Assembly (NCBI GenBank): GCA_041908065.1
Contig: JAYRGC010000002.1
Location: 1-39,982, forward strand
From: JAYRGC01 sp041908065
GTDB lineage: Bacteria; Pseudomonadota; Alphaproteobacteria; UBA9219
DNA: 39,982 bases
Direction: 5' to 3'
Below, piece after piece: positions 27,241 through 35,788 of the stretch. Position numbers and translations under genes: made by a program. The number at the start of each line of letters is the position of its first letter. Position 1 is the stretch's first letter. The notes beneath the pieces are model-generated. The model did no database searches, was not told the origin of the DNA, and saw nothing but the letters and a program-made list of their open reading frames with translations.

Positions 27241-27902
27241 ATTTTCCTGCCATTCGCGGGATCGCCCGCTTTCAATGTTTCATCGATCTCAACGTCATCT
27301 TCGGCCATTCCGCGCAATCTAGCCAGTTCGGCTCGCAACGTCTCCGCCAAACGGTGCCTTTTAAGCCCCGCGTAAACGGCGTCGTCCCGCCCCAAGGAAC
27401 GCGCCATCTCGGCGCGGGAAAAGCCGCAGCGGATCGTCTCGGCCTTCCCCAGCTTTTTCATCCCGTCCGCGCCCGCCCCGTCCGCTACGAGAACGAAATC
27501 TATCTCGTCGGACTTTATCGCCTGCTCTATCTGGGGTTGCCCCAAAACGACAACCCCCGAGCTTTTGGCCAATCCCAAAATCTCGAGGCACCGCCGTTGC
27601 AGCAACGAAGCCACCACGTCGGAAAGATCCGGAGGCACGGCGACTTTTACCTTGGCCTTGGCGGCGCGGGAGAAAAGATTCTTGTCGGCGGCCAACCGCA
27701 AAGCCGGACGCGAAGCGCGAACCCATATTCCGCGTCCGGGCAGTTTTTCTGATATGTCCGGCGTTACCCTTCCATCGCCGTCAAGCACGAAGCGGACAAG
27801 GCGGCTGCGCGGAAACAGTTCCCCCGTGGCGACGCAGCGGCGTTGCGCCGCGCCCTCCTCTTCGCTCCGGACTTTTCCGGCTGTCGTGGGAACCGTTTTC
27901 AT
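27237..27902 (-). CDS. YlxR family RNA-binding protein fused to an L7Ae-like domain
   Basis: 221 residues from the ATG at 27902; a TTG three codons upstream is an alternative, and GGGAGATGAGG provides the ribosome binding site. The N-terminal YlxR (DUF448) domain has RRCVATGELFPRSRLVRFV and LPGRGIWV; the second half (about 95-170) has LLQRRCLEILGLAKSSGVVV and FVLVADGAG of an L7Ae/L30e-like fold. This two-domain form is usual in alphaproteobacteria between nusA and infB. It probably binds RNA; its role in translation or transcription is not settled. Confidence 0.92.
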   Translation of the reverse strand: MKTVPTTAGKVRSEEEGAAQRRCVATGELFPRSRLVRFVLDGDGRVTPDISEKLPGRGIWVRASRPALRLAADKNLFSRAAKAKVKVAVPPDLSDVVASLLQRRCLEILGLAKSSGVVVLGQPQIEQAIKSDEIDFVLVADGAGADGMKKLGKAETIRCGFSRAEMARSLGRDDAVYAGLKRHRLAETLRAELARLRGMAEDDVEIDETLKAGDPANGRKI

Positions 27903-27926
27903 GCGTTTCAAACCGCCTCATCTCCC

Positions 27927-29420
27927 TTAACCGTTGGAATCTTCGGAAGAGAACCAGTGCTCGCGCGCGGCCATGATCGTCTCGTTGGCCTTGCTCTCGC
28001 TTAAATGCTCTTCGCCCACCATCTCGCGCAACTCGTCGCCCGCCAGATCGGCCACGTCGTCGAGCGTCTTGACGCCCTTTTCGCCCAGTTTGCAGGCGAT
28101 TTCCTCGGTCATGTGCGGCAAAGCCAACACCGCGTCCTCGACCCCCAACTCGCGCCGCTTGGCCTGCACCTTGATGGCGTTCTCCGCCAACCACGCGCGG
28201 GCGCGCTGTTGCAGCTCCTCGGCCACCTCGGCGTCGAAGCCCTCGATTTCCGCCAATTCGTCTATGGGCGTTTCGGCTATCTGTTCAACCTTGGTGAAGC
28301 CCTCGGAAACCAAAAGATGGGCGATGACGTCGTCCACCGACAAAGCGTCGAGGAACAGGGCGGTACGAACCCGCATCTCTTCCTGCCGGCGTTCGGACTC
28401 CTCCTTTTCGGTCAGGATGTCGATGTCCCACCCCGTCAGCATCGAAGCCAAGCGCACGTTTTGTCCGCGACGGCCTATGGCCAAAGACAACTGGTCGTCG
28501 GGAACCACCACGTCCATGCGGTGGTTGTCTTCGTCCATCACCACCTTGGCGACTTCAGCCGGAGCCAAGGCATTGACGACAAACGTAGCCGGATCGCCGG
28601 ACCACGGAATGATGTCCACCTTTTCGCCCTGCAACTCGCCCACCACCGCCTGAACGCGGCTGCCGCGCATGCCTACGCACGCTCCCACCGGATCGATCGA
28701 GCTGTCGTTAGACAAGACGGCTATCTTGGCGCGGCTGCCCGGATCGCGAGCTACCGACTTGATCTCGATGATCTGGTCGTAGATCTCCGGCACTTCCTGC
28801 GCGAACAGCTTGGCCATAAACAGAGGATGGGTGCGGGACAGGAATATCTGCGGCCCGCGCTGCTCCTCGCGCACGTCGAAGATATAGGCGCGAACACGGT
28901 CGCTGATTTTGAAATGCTCGCGCGGCAAGGACTCGTCGCGGCGCAACACGGCCTCGGCGCGCCCCAGCTCCACCGTGATGTTGCCGTATTCCACCCGCTT
29001 GACCGTGCCGCTGACTATCTCGCCCACGCGGTCGCGGTATTCCTCGAACTGGCGATGCCGCTCGGCCTCGCGCACTTTCTGCACGATAACCTGCTTGGCG
29101 GTCTGCGCGCCGGTGCGATCCATGTCGATGGGCGGCAAATCGTCGACTATGTATTCGCCGACGACGATCTCGGGATTGCTGCGCTTGGCCGCCTTCAACG
29201 AGATCTGTATAGCCTCGTTTTCCACCGGATCGGCCACCAAAAGCCAGCGTTGCAGCTTGACCTCGCCGGTCTTGCGATCGACCGAAGCGCGGATGTCGTT
29301 TTCATGCCCGTATTTGGCGCGAGCGGCCTTTTGGATGGCCTGTTCGGCGGCCTGCAATATTTCCTCGCGATCGACGTTTTTCTCGCGAGCGGCGGCATCG
29401 GCGGCGTGCAAAAGTTCCAT
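27927..29420 (-). CDS. nusA: Transcription termination/antitermination factor NusA
   Basis: 497 residues. The N-terminal RNA polymerase-binding domain, an S1 domain (GEIVSGTVKRVEYGNITVEL), two KH domains (VGACVGMRGSRVQAVV and LSLAIGRRGQNVRLAS) and two C-terminal acidic helix-hairpin-helix repeats (ACKLGEKGVKTLDDVADLAG) are all present. It controls pausing, termination and antitermination. rimP, usually just upstream, is absent; instead a 66-base promoter-to-terminator leader lies upstream. ylxR follows after 15 bases. Confidence 0.97.
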   Translation of the reverse strand: MELLHAADAAAREKNVDREEILQAAEQAIQKAARAKYGHENDIRASVDRKTGEVKLQRWLLVADPVENEAIQISLKAAKRSNPEIVVGEYIVDDLPPIDMDRTGAQTAKQVIVQKVREAERHRQFEEYRDRVGEIVSGTVKRVEYGNITVELGRAEAVLRRDESLPREHFKISDRVRAYIFDVREEQRGPQIFLSRTHPLFMAKLFAQEVPEIYDQIIEIKSVARDPGSRAKIAVLSNDSSIDPVGACVGMRGSRVQAVVGELQGEKVDIIPWSGDPATFVVNALAPAEVAKVVMDEDNHRMDVVVPDDQLSLAIGRRGQNVRLASMLTGWDIDILTEKEESERRQEEMRVRTALFLDALSVDDVIAHLLVSEGFTKVEQIAETPIDELAEIEGFDAEVAEELQQRARAWLAENAIKVQAKRRELGVEDAVLALPHMTEEIACKLGEKGVKTLDDVADLAGDELREMVGEEHLSESKANETIMAAREHWFSSEDSNG

Positions 29421-29465
29421 GTCTTCATCCCCACGACTTGATAAAATCCAAAGGGTTAGGCGGAC

Positions 29466-29558
29466 TTAAGCGGCTTCCGGCAACAAAAAAGGCGGGCTTT
29501 CGGCCCACCTCCACGTTCCCCACCAGACCTTATGCGCTACCAACCCTACGCGCCGCAT
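29466..29558 (-). other. Possible 30-codon Trp-rich leader reading frame before nusA
   Basis: An ATG at 29558 opens a 30-codon frame ending in TAA at 29466. Its middle reads VWWGTWRW, four Trp codons within seven, and these codons run into the 5' arm of the terminator at 29485-29509. This resembles an amino-acid-sensing leader peptide. However, the ATG overlaps the predicted -10 hexamer, so both cannot be right unless a later TTG (codon 6) is the start, and GGTGG-rich stems produce TGG codons by chance. Confidence 0.25.
29485..29509 (-). terminator. Rho-independent terminator 65 bases upstream of nusA
   Basis: On the - strand GGTGGGC (29509-29503) pairs with GCCCGCC (29497-29491) around the loop CGAAA, with one G-U pair, followed by six T. 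Because it points towards nusA and is on the same strand, it either ends a very short upstream RNA or acts as an attenuator in the nusA leader. Confidence 0.75.
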
Positions 29559-29584
29559 TCTATCCCTATCTCCGCCGAAATCAA
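29557..29584 (-). promoter_or_regulatory. Likely promoter of the nusA leader
   Basis: On the - strand TTGATT (29584-29579) and TAGAAT (29562-29557) are 16 bases apart, matching the sigma-70 consensus at 4/6 and 5/6 positions. Transcription would start near 29550, about 65 bases before the terminator. Confidence 0.5.
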
Positions 29585-29762
29585 GGAAAAAATACGATCT
29601 ACCGGCCCCGCCGTAAGGCATGACAACAAGGCGCGACTAAAAGACTGCCGATTCGACAAAACCGGCCTTTTTGGCTATCCATTGCCCACTGACGCGACCG
29701 CGATGTTTTGTAGCAAGCGGGACGCGCATAAAAAACCAACCTGGAACAAGGGAGAAACAGCC

Positions 29763-30695
29763 ATGAAACTTACCCGCCGCGTGCGCGAGATTTTGGACGG
29801 TTACGAAGGCGAGACCCCGGGAACCAAGGCCAATCTGGCGCGAATGCTGATGTCGGGACGGCTGGGCGGAACCGGACGCATGGTCATATTACCGGTGGAT
29901 CAGGGATTTGAACACGGCCCCGCCCGCAGCTTTGCGATGAACCCCGAAGCCTACGATCCCCATTACCACTACCAGCTCGCCATCGACGCCGGATTGAACG
30001 CCTACGCCGCTCCGTTGGGGCCAATCGCCGCCGGAGCCGACACTTTCGCCGGAGCCATCCCCACCATTCTGAAGATGAACAGCGCGAATTCCCTGTCGCG
30101 CCAGAAGGAAGGCGCGGATCAAGCGGTTACGGCCAGCGTAGACGATGCGCTGAGGTTGGGTTGCGCCGCCATCGGATTCACCGTGTACCCGGGATCGGAC
30201 GCCATGTACAACCAGTACGAGGAGTTGCGCGAGCTGTCGCGCGAAGCCAAGTCCAAGGGATTGGCGGTGGTAGTATGGTCGTATCCTCGCGGCGGAGAAA
30301 TCTCCAAGGAAGGAGAGCTGGCGGTCGACGTCATCGCCTATGCCGCGCATATGGCGGCGTTGCTGGGCGCGAACATCATCAAGGTCAAGCTGCCGTCCGC
30401 GCATCTCGAAAACAAGGACGCCAAGAAGGTTTACGAGGACAAGAAGGTGGCCATTTCCACGTTGCCGGATCGCGTCCGCCACATCATGCAGTCCTGCTTC
30501 AACGGCAAACGTATTGTGGTGTTTTCCGGCGGCGCGGCCAAAGGCGAAAGCAGCGTGATGGATGACGCTCGCGCCATACACGCGGGTGGTGGCAACGGTT
30601 CGATCATCGGCCGCAACTGCTTCCAACGCCCCCGCGCCGACGCGATCAAGCTGTTGGACGACATAATAAAGATCTATCAGGGCAAGACTGCTTGA
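29763..30695 (+). CDS. fbaB: Class I fructose-bisphosphate aldolase (DhnA/FbaB type)
   Basis: 310 residues from the ATG after GGGAGAAACAGCC. The start RMVILPVDQGFEHGP is the DhnA-family signature; the Schiff-base lysine is expected in the NIIKVKLPS strand, and the phosphate-binding end has VVFSGGAAKG and GNGSIIGRNCFQRP. This archaeal-type aldolase interconverts fructose 1,6-bisphosphate with dihydroxyacetone phosphate and glyceraldehyde 3-phosphate in glycolysis and gluconeogenesis. Family members without a dehydroquinate pathway partner nearby are usually aldolases. A strong terminator follows at 30735. Confidence 0.93.
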   Translation: MKLTRRVREILDGYEGETPGTKANLARMLMSGRLGGTGRMVILPVDQGFEHGPARSFAMNPEAYDPHYHYQLAIDAGLNAYAAPLGPIAAGADTFAGAIPTILKMNSANSLSRQKEGADQAVTASVDDALRLGCAAIGFTVYPGSDAMYNQYEELRELSREAKSKGLAVVVWSYPRGGEISKEGELAVDVIAYAAHMAALLGANIIKVKLPSAHLENKDAKKVYEDKKVAISTLPDRVRHIMQSCFNGKRIVVFSGGAAKGESSVMDDARAIHAGGGNGSIIGRNCFQRPRADAIKLLDDIIKIYQGKTA

Positions 30696-31052
30696 ACTTG
30701 CGCCGTCGCGATTTAGAGCGACGAACGAAACCGAAGCCTCCTCTCCAGAAATGGGGGGAGGCTTTTTTTTAACAGCATCTAGCCTCGGTCATTCTTGTGC
30801 CTAAAATGCAACACGGGATGGCCAAATAGCACCTCCCCCTTCATTTTTTGTTCACTATGGTAAATTTATGGTTAACCTGTTCTCATCTCATGGCGTTCCT
30901 CTCTGTGGATAACTTATAGGACAATCCTAAAAATCAACGATCGCAGATGCTGTTACAACGGTCGGTGATTCTCGTGAACAACTTCGCTTCGCTGTCGTCA
31001 AGATTCTCTCTCATGGTTGCCGTTTGGTTAACGAGATCCCCAGATAATTCCC
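30696..31052. other. Intergenic region aldolase to unknown protein
   Basis: 357 bases, AT-richer than its surroundings. It holds the aldolase terminator, then a near-CtrA site (TAAA-N7-TTAA, 30861-30875), one perfect DnaA box on the - strand (TGTGGATAA, 30904-30912) and two GANTC sites (GATTC at 30967 and 31002). No frame of interest or RNA gene is recognised. Confidence 0.55.
30735..30770 (+). terminator. Rho-independent terminator after the aldolase gene
   Basis: AGCCTCCTCTCC pairs with GGGGGGAGGCT across a short loop, with G-T wobbles, and eight T follow. The position 40 bases after the aldolase stop fits. Confidence 0.9.
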
Positions 31053-32024
31053 GTGATACCATTGCAAATAGACCCTTCTCGCGCTGCCGATTTCATCGAC
31101 AGCTTGCCTGATCCGGCCAACAACGACGGGCCGCCCGTTGTCGCGCCCTTGGGGCTGGATATAAGCAAGACCGGACGCGATCAAAAGATATTGGAATGGC
31201 TGTTCCGCATGACGGCCAAGCCCGTTTCTCCCGCGCAGTCTTCCGTGGTTTCGTCGGCTGACGCCGCTTTGTCAGGATCCGACGACGATTGGATGGTGGT
31301 CGCCAACATTTGCGGATACGGAAAAGACGATTTCGCCTCCGCCGGATCGAGCCTGCCGTTGACCTCCGCCGAGATAGACCATTTCCGCCGCAACCACCGC
31401 GACACCGAAGGGTGGGCGTGCCGCGCCTTCGCGGCTTCGGGCAGCGATCTGCCGGCGCCGTTGTCGGAGCTTTACGGGCTTTACCGCTATCGCGCCCGAA
31501 TGGACATAGAATCGGCGTTTTTTGTGGCGCAGGCCACAGGATCGACGCGAGTGGCAGCGATTGTGGCCGATCTTCTGGCCATCGGCGGCTTTGCTTGCGG
31601 CCACGAATATATAAACCACGCGACGCTGACCTATTCGGTTCCGGCGGCCTTCGACACTTCGATGTTGATCGACTTGGCCAATCGCGAAGCAGCGTTGCGG
31701 ATGGCTCTTCCGTCCGAGCATCCTTCCAATCTTCTGGCCTTGTCTCCCGACGAAATAGGCGTTCTGTCCGCCGAGATAGTCGAGGAATACGCCATGTCAG
31801 GCGCGGCGTTCATAGACAAATCCAACCTGTTGTCCGAGGCTAGGCAGGATGTCAACCGCTTGCCCCGCAACGGACAGTTCGCCGTAGCCTTGGAACAGGG
31901 CGATCTTCCCCGCCGTTCGCCTTGGGTGGTAAGGATTTGCGCGGCCTACGCCCGATTGCTGCCATCGTGGGTGACAAGTGAAGAGATTTTCGCCGTTACC
32001 AACAGCGACGAACCGGCGGCTTGA
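31053..32024 (+). CDS. Protein of unknown function, 323 residues
   Basis: I do not recognise this protein. It starts with GTG (ccGTGatacc) and no strong ribosome binding site. There is no signal peptide, membrane segment or obvious catalytic motif. The first 90 residues are Pro/Ser/Asp-rich and likely partly disordered; the rest looks helical, with many short Ala/Leu-rich segments (IVADLLAIGGFACGHEYI, LIDLANREAALRMAL, EIGVLSAEIVEEYAMSGAAF), somewhat like helical-repeat domains of alphaproteobacterial regulators, but this is only an impression. Codon choice matches neighbours. It ends 44 bases before prmC and is likely co-transcribed with it. Confidence 0.8.
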   Translation: MIPLQIDPSRAADFIDSLPDPANNDGPPVVAPLGLDISKTGRDQKILEWLFRMTAKPVSPAQSSVVSSADAALSGSDDDWMVVANICGYGKDDFASAGSSLPLTSAEIDHFRRNHRDTEGWACRAFAASGSDLPAPLSELYGLYRYRARMDIESAFFVAQATGSTRVAAIVADLLAIGGFACGHEYINHATLTYSVPAAFDTSMLIDLANREAALRMALPSEHPSNLLALSPDEIGVLSAEIVEEYAMSGAAFIDKSNLLSEARQDVNRLPRNGQFAVALEQGDLPRRSPWVVRICAAYARLLPSWVTSEEIFAVTNSDEPAA

Positions 32025-32068
32025 TTTATCCTTTGCGTCGGTTCGGGCATCTCTGCCATAAAACCGGC

Positions 32069-32938
32069 ATGGAAAAACACCCAACCATTGCCGAGCTTAC
32101 AAGGCAGGCCGAACGCGAATTAGCCGAGGCCGGAGTCGAAAACCCCGCTGTCGACGCGCGGATTTTCGCGGCCAAGGCCGTGGGCAGGGATCGGGCATGG
32201 CTGGCCGCGCACGGGGATCACGTCCCGTCTTCCGAAGAAATCGCGGCGATGAAAGAAATGCTGCGCCGTCGCGGCATAGGCCGAGAGCCGGTGGCGCGGA
32301 TATTGGGGCAACGCGAGTTTTGGGGATTGCCTTTCGCGCTCAACGCCGCGACGCTGGAGCCTCGCCCCGACAGCGAAACGCTGATCTCGGCGACGCTGTC
32401 GCTAAAAGGCGGAAATGGAGGAAAATCCGCGGCGCGGCACGTGCTGGATCTAGGCACGGGAAGCGGATGTTTGCTGTTGGCGTTGCTGAGCGAATGGCCG
32501 AACGCTCGCGGGGTTGGCGTGGATATTTCTCCTATAGCCGTCAAACAGGCGCAAGAAAACGCGACGCGCCTTGGCTTGGACGAGCGAGCCGAGTTTAAGA
32601 CAGGGGATTGGCTCGCCGCGACCGATGGCAAGTTCGACGTCGTGATCAGCAATCCCCCCTATATCCCCTCAGGCGACATATCTGGTCTGATGCCGGAGGT
32701 TCGGGATCACGATCCTCGAGCTGCCTTGGACGGAGGCGACGACGGTTTGGACGCATACCGCCGCATCATACCGCTTTTGCCGTCCCTTATGGCGGCGAAC
32801 GGATTGGCCGTTTTGGAGGTTGGCGAAGGCCAAGCCGATGCCGTGGCGGAAATGCTGAAACGGGCAGGATCGCGAGAAACGGCGGCTCATCGCGATTATG
32901 GGGGAATATTTCGCTGCGTAACGGGGAAATTTCCGTGA
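32069..32938 (+). CDS. prmC: Peptide chain release factor N5-glutamine methyltransferase
   Basis: 289 residues from the ATG at 32069 (a TTG at 32021 overlapping the previous stop would extend it without homology). The helical N-terminal domain (RQAERELAEAGVENPAVDAR) and GREPVARILGQREFWGLPF are typical, followed by the SAM motif LDLGTGSGCLLLALL and the catalytic ISNPPYIP. It methylates the GGQ glutamine of release factors. prfA, its usual upstream partner, is not here. Confidence 0.95.
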   Translation: MEKHPTIAELTRQAERELAEAGVENPAVDARIFAAKAVGRDRAWLAAHGDHVPSSEEIAAMKEMLRRRGIGREPVARILGQREFWGLPFALNAATLEPRPDSETLISATLSLKGGNGGKSAARHVLDLGTGSGCLLLALLSEWPNARGVGVDISPIAVKQAQENATRLGLDERAEFKTGDWLAATDGKFDVVISNPPYIPSGDISGLMPEVRDHDPRAALDGGDDGLDAYRRIIPLLPSLMAANGLAVLEVGEGQADAVAEMLKRAGSRETAAHRDYGGIFRCVTGKFP

Positions 32939-33015
32939 ATTACGGGCGTATATTAGCCGGATATTAGGCATCCTGTATTAAAATCAATCATGGTTAAAAA
33001 GAGTAAATCCCGCTT

Positions 33016-35760
33016 GTGGCCACCGAAATAATCCCGACGACCATGCCGAATTTCTCTCAAGCGCGCGCGATGCTGCTTCTTCCGGCGACTCTGTTGGCGG
33101 CGATGCTGACGCTTTGCCCGTTTCCGGTCACAGCGGCAAGGGGCGGCGACGTGGTGATGGCCGTTCGCATGGCCACCACCGAGTCCGCCTATGGCGGCGA
33201 CGCTTATGGCATCATCTTCGGATTGTTCATCGGCATAATGCTGGCGGCGGCGATATATCTTTTGTTCATCTGGATAATAATTCGCGATCGCGGGCAAGTG
33301 TTCTTGATGCTGATGCTGGTTTGCATAAGCGTGAGCATGGCCAGCACCAATTCCACTATGACCGATTATCTTGGATTGAAAGACCCGACCATGCTGGGGC
33401 TTTTGCAAAACTACAGCATGATCATGGCGTACATTTTCAGCATCTTCTTCACATGGTATTTCCTCGACATAGAAATCAACGCGCCGGCGTTGAGGGGCTT
33501 GTTGCTGTTTCTGGCGGCGTTGCTGTTCCTGCTTCTCGCCTATGCCGCAGTGGATCAGGGGCCGGTGCGCTTCGCTTTGCCGACGTTGGGGGCTTTGTCC
33601 GTGTCGGTCGTGTTGCTGGCTGGACTGGGAACGTTGAGAAGAGGGATAAGCGGAAGCCTTACGCACATCGCGGCCTTCTCGTTCTTCATGGCGGGAGGAT
33701 TGGCCGAGCCGCTTTACGATTTGGGGATAATCTCCGAAGCGCAGACCGGAAACAACCTGTCGTACATCGCGTTTTCCTCGGCGGCGTTGATCTTCGCTAT
33801 CGTGATCGCCGGACAGTTCGCGGCGCGGCAAGAAGAAAAGGAACGGGCTTTGGCCGTCAGCAACGAACGCTTCGCCTTGGCCGCTCGCGGGGCCAACGAA
33901 GGGCTGTTCGATTGGAACATTCTTTCCGGCGAGACGTTTTTCTCTGATCAGTTCCGCAAGATGCTGGGACTTTCCCTCGACTTGGAAAAGGAACATGGCC
34001 ACGGCATGGTGGCGTGGGCGCGCATGATAACCGCCAGCGACCGCGCGGCGGTGTTGGCGGCGTTAAGAAAGTTTCGCGGCAACCGCCGTTCAGCCGCGCT
34101 TAGCTTGGAATACCGCGTGGAATCCGGCAACGAAAAACGCTGGATGCACACCAAAGTGGTGGCTACCCGCGACGAAAGCGGCAAGGTTTCGCGACTTGTC
34201 GGTTCGGTCAGCGACATCACGGCGCGCAAGAACGGCGAAGCCGCGTTGAAGGCCAGCGAAATCCGTTTCCGCAGCATCACCGAAGCGCATCCGGTTCCGA
34301 TTATGATCGTCCGCTTGGCTGACGGCGAAATACTGTACGCCAGCCCGGGGGCGGGATCGCTTTTAGGCGCGGCGTCTCGCGAACTGTTGGGGCGCAAGCT
34401 GTCGCTGTTTTGGACTGACGCGAACGAGCGCGGCGAAACGATGTCAGCCATAGCCTCGGGCAGCGAGGTCAACATGCGCGAAATAGCGATCTTCCGCGCC
34501 GATGGAGCGGCCTTGTCGGCGGCCTTGTCGGCGCGACGCATCAATTATCAGGACGAGACGGCGGCGGCGATAGGGCTTTACGATCTGACCGAGCGCAAAC
34601 GCGCCGAGGAGCAAATCTCCCGCCAACAGGAAGCGTTGCAGCAAAGCGAAAAAATGGCGGCTTTGGGCGGCTTGTTGGCGGGCGTGGCGCACGAGCTGAA
34701 CAACCCGTTGTCGGTGGTCATGGGGCAATCCACCTTGTTGGTCGAAGGCGAAGGGACTCCGAAGATCAAGTCGAGGGCGGAAAAGATTTTCAAGGCCGCC
34801 GATCGCTGCTCCCGCATCGTCAAGAGCTTTCTGGCGATGGCTCGGCGCAAGCCCCCGGAATTGCGCGCCGTGGACTTGAACGCGGTGGTCGCGGCTTCGC
34901 TGGAGCTTTTGGGCTACCACTTCCGCAACGGCAACGTCGCGGTGTCTTTGGATATGCAACACGATTTGCCGAACGTGCGCGGCGACGCCGACCATCTCAC
35001 CCAAGTCTTCACCAATCTGGCGTTGAACGCGGTGCAAGCGATGCAGGATTGGACGGGCGCGCGCAAGTTGACGATCAGAACCGACGACAGCTCGGACAAC
35101 AAGAACGAGGTAGTGGTGCTGGTGTCGGACACCGGCCCGGGCATTCCGCCCGAGCTGCGCTCGCGTGTGTTCGAGCCGTTCTTCACCACTCGCGGCTCCG
35201 GCGGCGGAACCGGAGTGGGTCTGGCGTTGTGCTTGGGCATAATCGAAACCCACGGCGGAAAAATCTCGATCGAGGAAACCGCGGGCGGTGGAGCCACCTT
35301 CCGCATAGTGCTGCCTACCATGGCGGCGGCAATATCAAAGACCGTTCCGTCTCCCGCGTCCGGCAAGGCGGATGGGGCGGATCTGCCCTCGGGATTGCGC
35401 TTGCTTTTGGTGGACGACGAGGTGGAACTGGCGCAAACTTTGGCCGATTTGCTGGAGCCGGAAGGACACAAGATAACCATGGCCGCCAACGGCGCGGTAG
35501 CATTGGAAAAACTGCGTCAAGGGGAATACGACGCGATAATAAGCGATTTACGGATGCCCATGATGGACGGCCCTACCTTGTACGACGAGTTGGCCAAGGA
35601 GTTCCCGCGCTATCTGAAACGCATCGCCTATGTCACGGGCGATACGCTTTCGCCGAGGGTCAACGAGTTTTTGTCCAGAGTGTCGGTGCCGGTGGTCGAA
35701 AAGCCGTATCGTCTGGTCGATGTCAAAGAAGCCATAATCACGATGCTGGCCAAGGTTTGA
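33016..35760 (+). CDS. Membrane hybrid sensor histidine kinase (7TM-PAS-PAS-HisKA-HATPase-REC)
   Basis: 914 residues from a GTG; ATGs nine and eighteen codons later are alternatives and the start is uncertain. A signal-like hydrophobic stretch (20-40) is followed by about seven membrane helices (64-270) resembling a 7TM sensor module, two PAS domains (about 282-402 and 415-527), a HisKA domain with phospho-acceptor His559 in VAHELNNP, a HATPase_c domain (Asn671 N-box, DTGPGI 705-710, GTGVGLAL) and a C-terminal receiver with acidic pocket VDDE (799-802), phospho-acceptor Asp844 and Lys896. No periplasmic ligand domain is evident, so the membrane part itself or the PAS domains probably sense. 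The next gene, 28 bases on, is a receiver-EAL protein and a likely phosphotransfer target. Confidence 0.93.
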   Translation: MATEIIPTTMPNFSQARAMLLLPATLLAAMLTLCPFPVTAARGGDVVMAVRMATTESAYGGDAYGIIFGLFIGIMLAAAIYLLFIWIIIRDRGQVFLMLMLVCISVSMASTNSTMTDYLGLKDPTMLGLLQNYSMIMAYIFSIFFTWYFLDIEINAPALRGLLLFLAALLFLLLAYAAVDQGPVRFALPTLGALSVSVVLLAGLGTLRRGISGSLTHIAAFSFFMAGGLAEPLYDLGIISEAQTGNNLSYIAFSSAALIFAIVIAGQFAARQEEKERALAVSNERFALAARGANEGLFDWNILSGETFFSDQFRKMLGLSLDLEKEHGHGMVAWARMITASDRAAVLAALRKFRGNRRSAALSLEYRVESGNEKRWMHTKVVATRDESGKVSRLVGSVSDITARKNGEAALKASEIRFRSITEAHPVPIMIVRLADGEILYASPGAGSLLGAASRELLGRKLSLFWTDANERGETMSAIASGSEVNMREIAIFRADGAALSAALSARRINYQDETAAAIGLYDLTERKRAEEQISRQQEALQQSEKMAALGGLLAGVAHELNNPLSVVMGQSTLLVEGEGTPKIKSRAEKIFKAADRCSRIVKSFLAMARRKPPELRAVDLNAVVAASLELLGYHFRNGNVAVSLDMQHDLPNVRGDADHLTQVFTNLALNAVQAMQDWTGARKLTIRTDDSSDNKNEVVVLVSDTGPGIPPELRSRVFEPFFTTRGSGGGTGVGLALCLGIIETHGGKISIEETAGGGATFRIVLPTMAAAISKTVPSPASGKADGADLPSGLRLLLVDDEVELAQTLADLLEPEGHKITMAANGAVALEKLRQGEYDAIISDLRMPMMDGPTLYDELAKEFPRYLKRIAYVTGDTLSPRVNEFLSRVSVPVVEKPYRLVDVKEAIITMLAKV

Positions 35761-35788
35761 CGGCGGTTTAGGGAGGGGGGTAAGTCTC

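Larger units (their letters stand above)
29421..29762. other. Divergent intergenic region nusA / aldolase
   Basis: 342 bases. On the - strand it holds a good sigma-70-like promoter, a possible Trp-rich short frame and a rho-independent terminator, described separately. On the + strand it must hold the promoter of the aldolase gene, which I cannot place with confidence; GGGAGA precedes its ATG. One GANTC site (GATTC) lies near 29650. I find no tRNA and no rimP remnant. Confidence 0.6.

Noticed and set aside
28005..29441. Long + strand open frame (478 codons) opposite nusA
   Set aside because: Antisense shadow of nusA; no homology or ribosome binding site.
29510..29762. tRNA or rimP remnant upstream of nusA
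   Set aside because: I found no cloverleaf, no T-arm GTTCRANYC motif and no RimP-like frame on the - strand.
30780..31052. Chromosomal replication origin
   Set aside because: Only one perfect DnaA box and no origin-linked genes (dnaA, parAB, hemE) are present; kept only as a regulatory observation.
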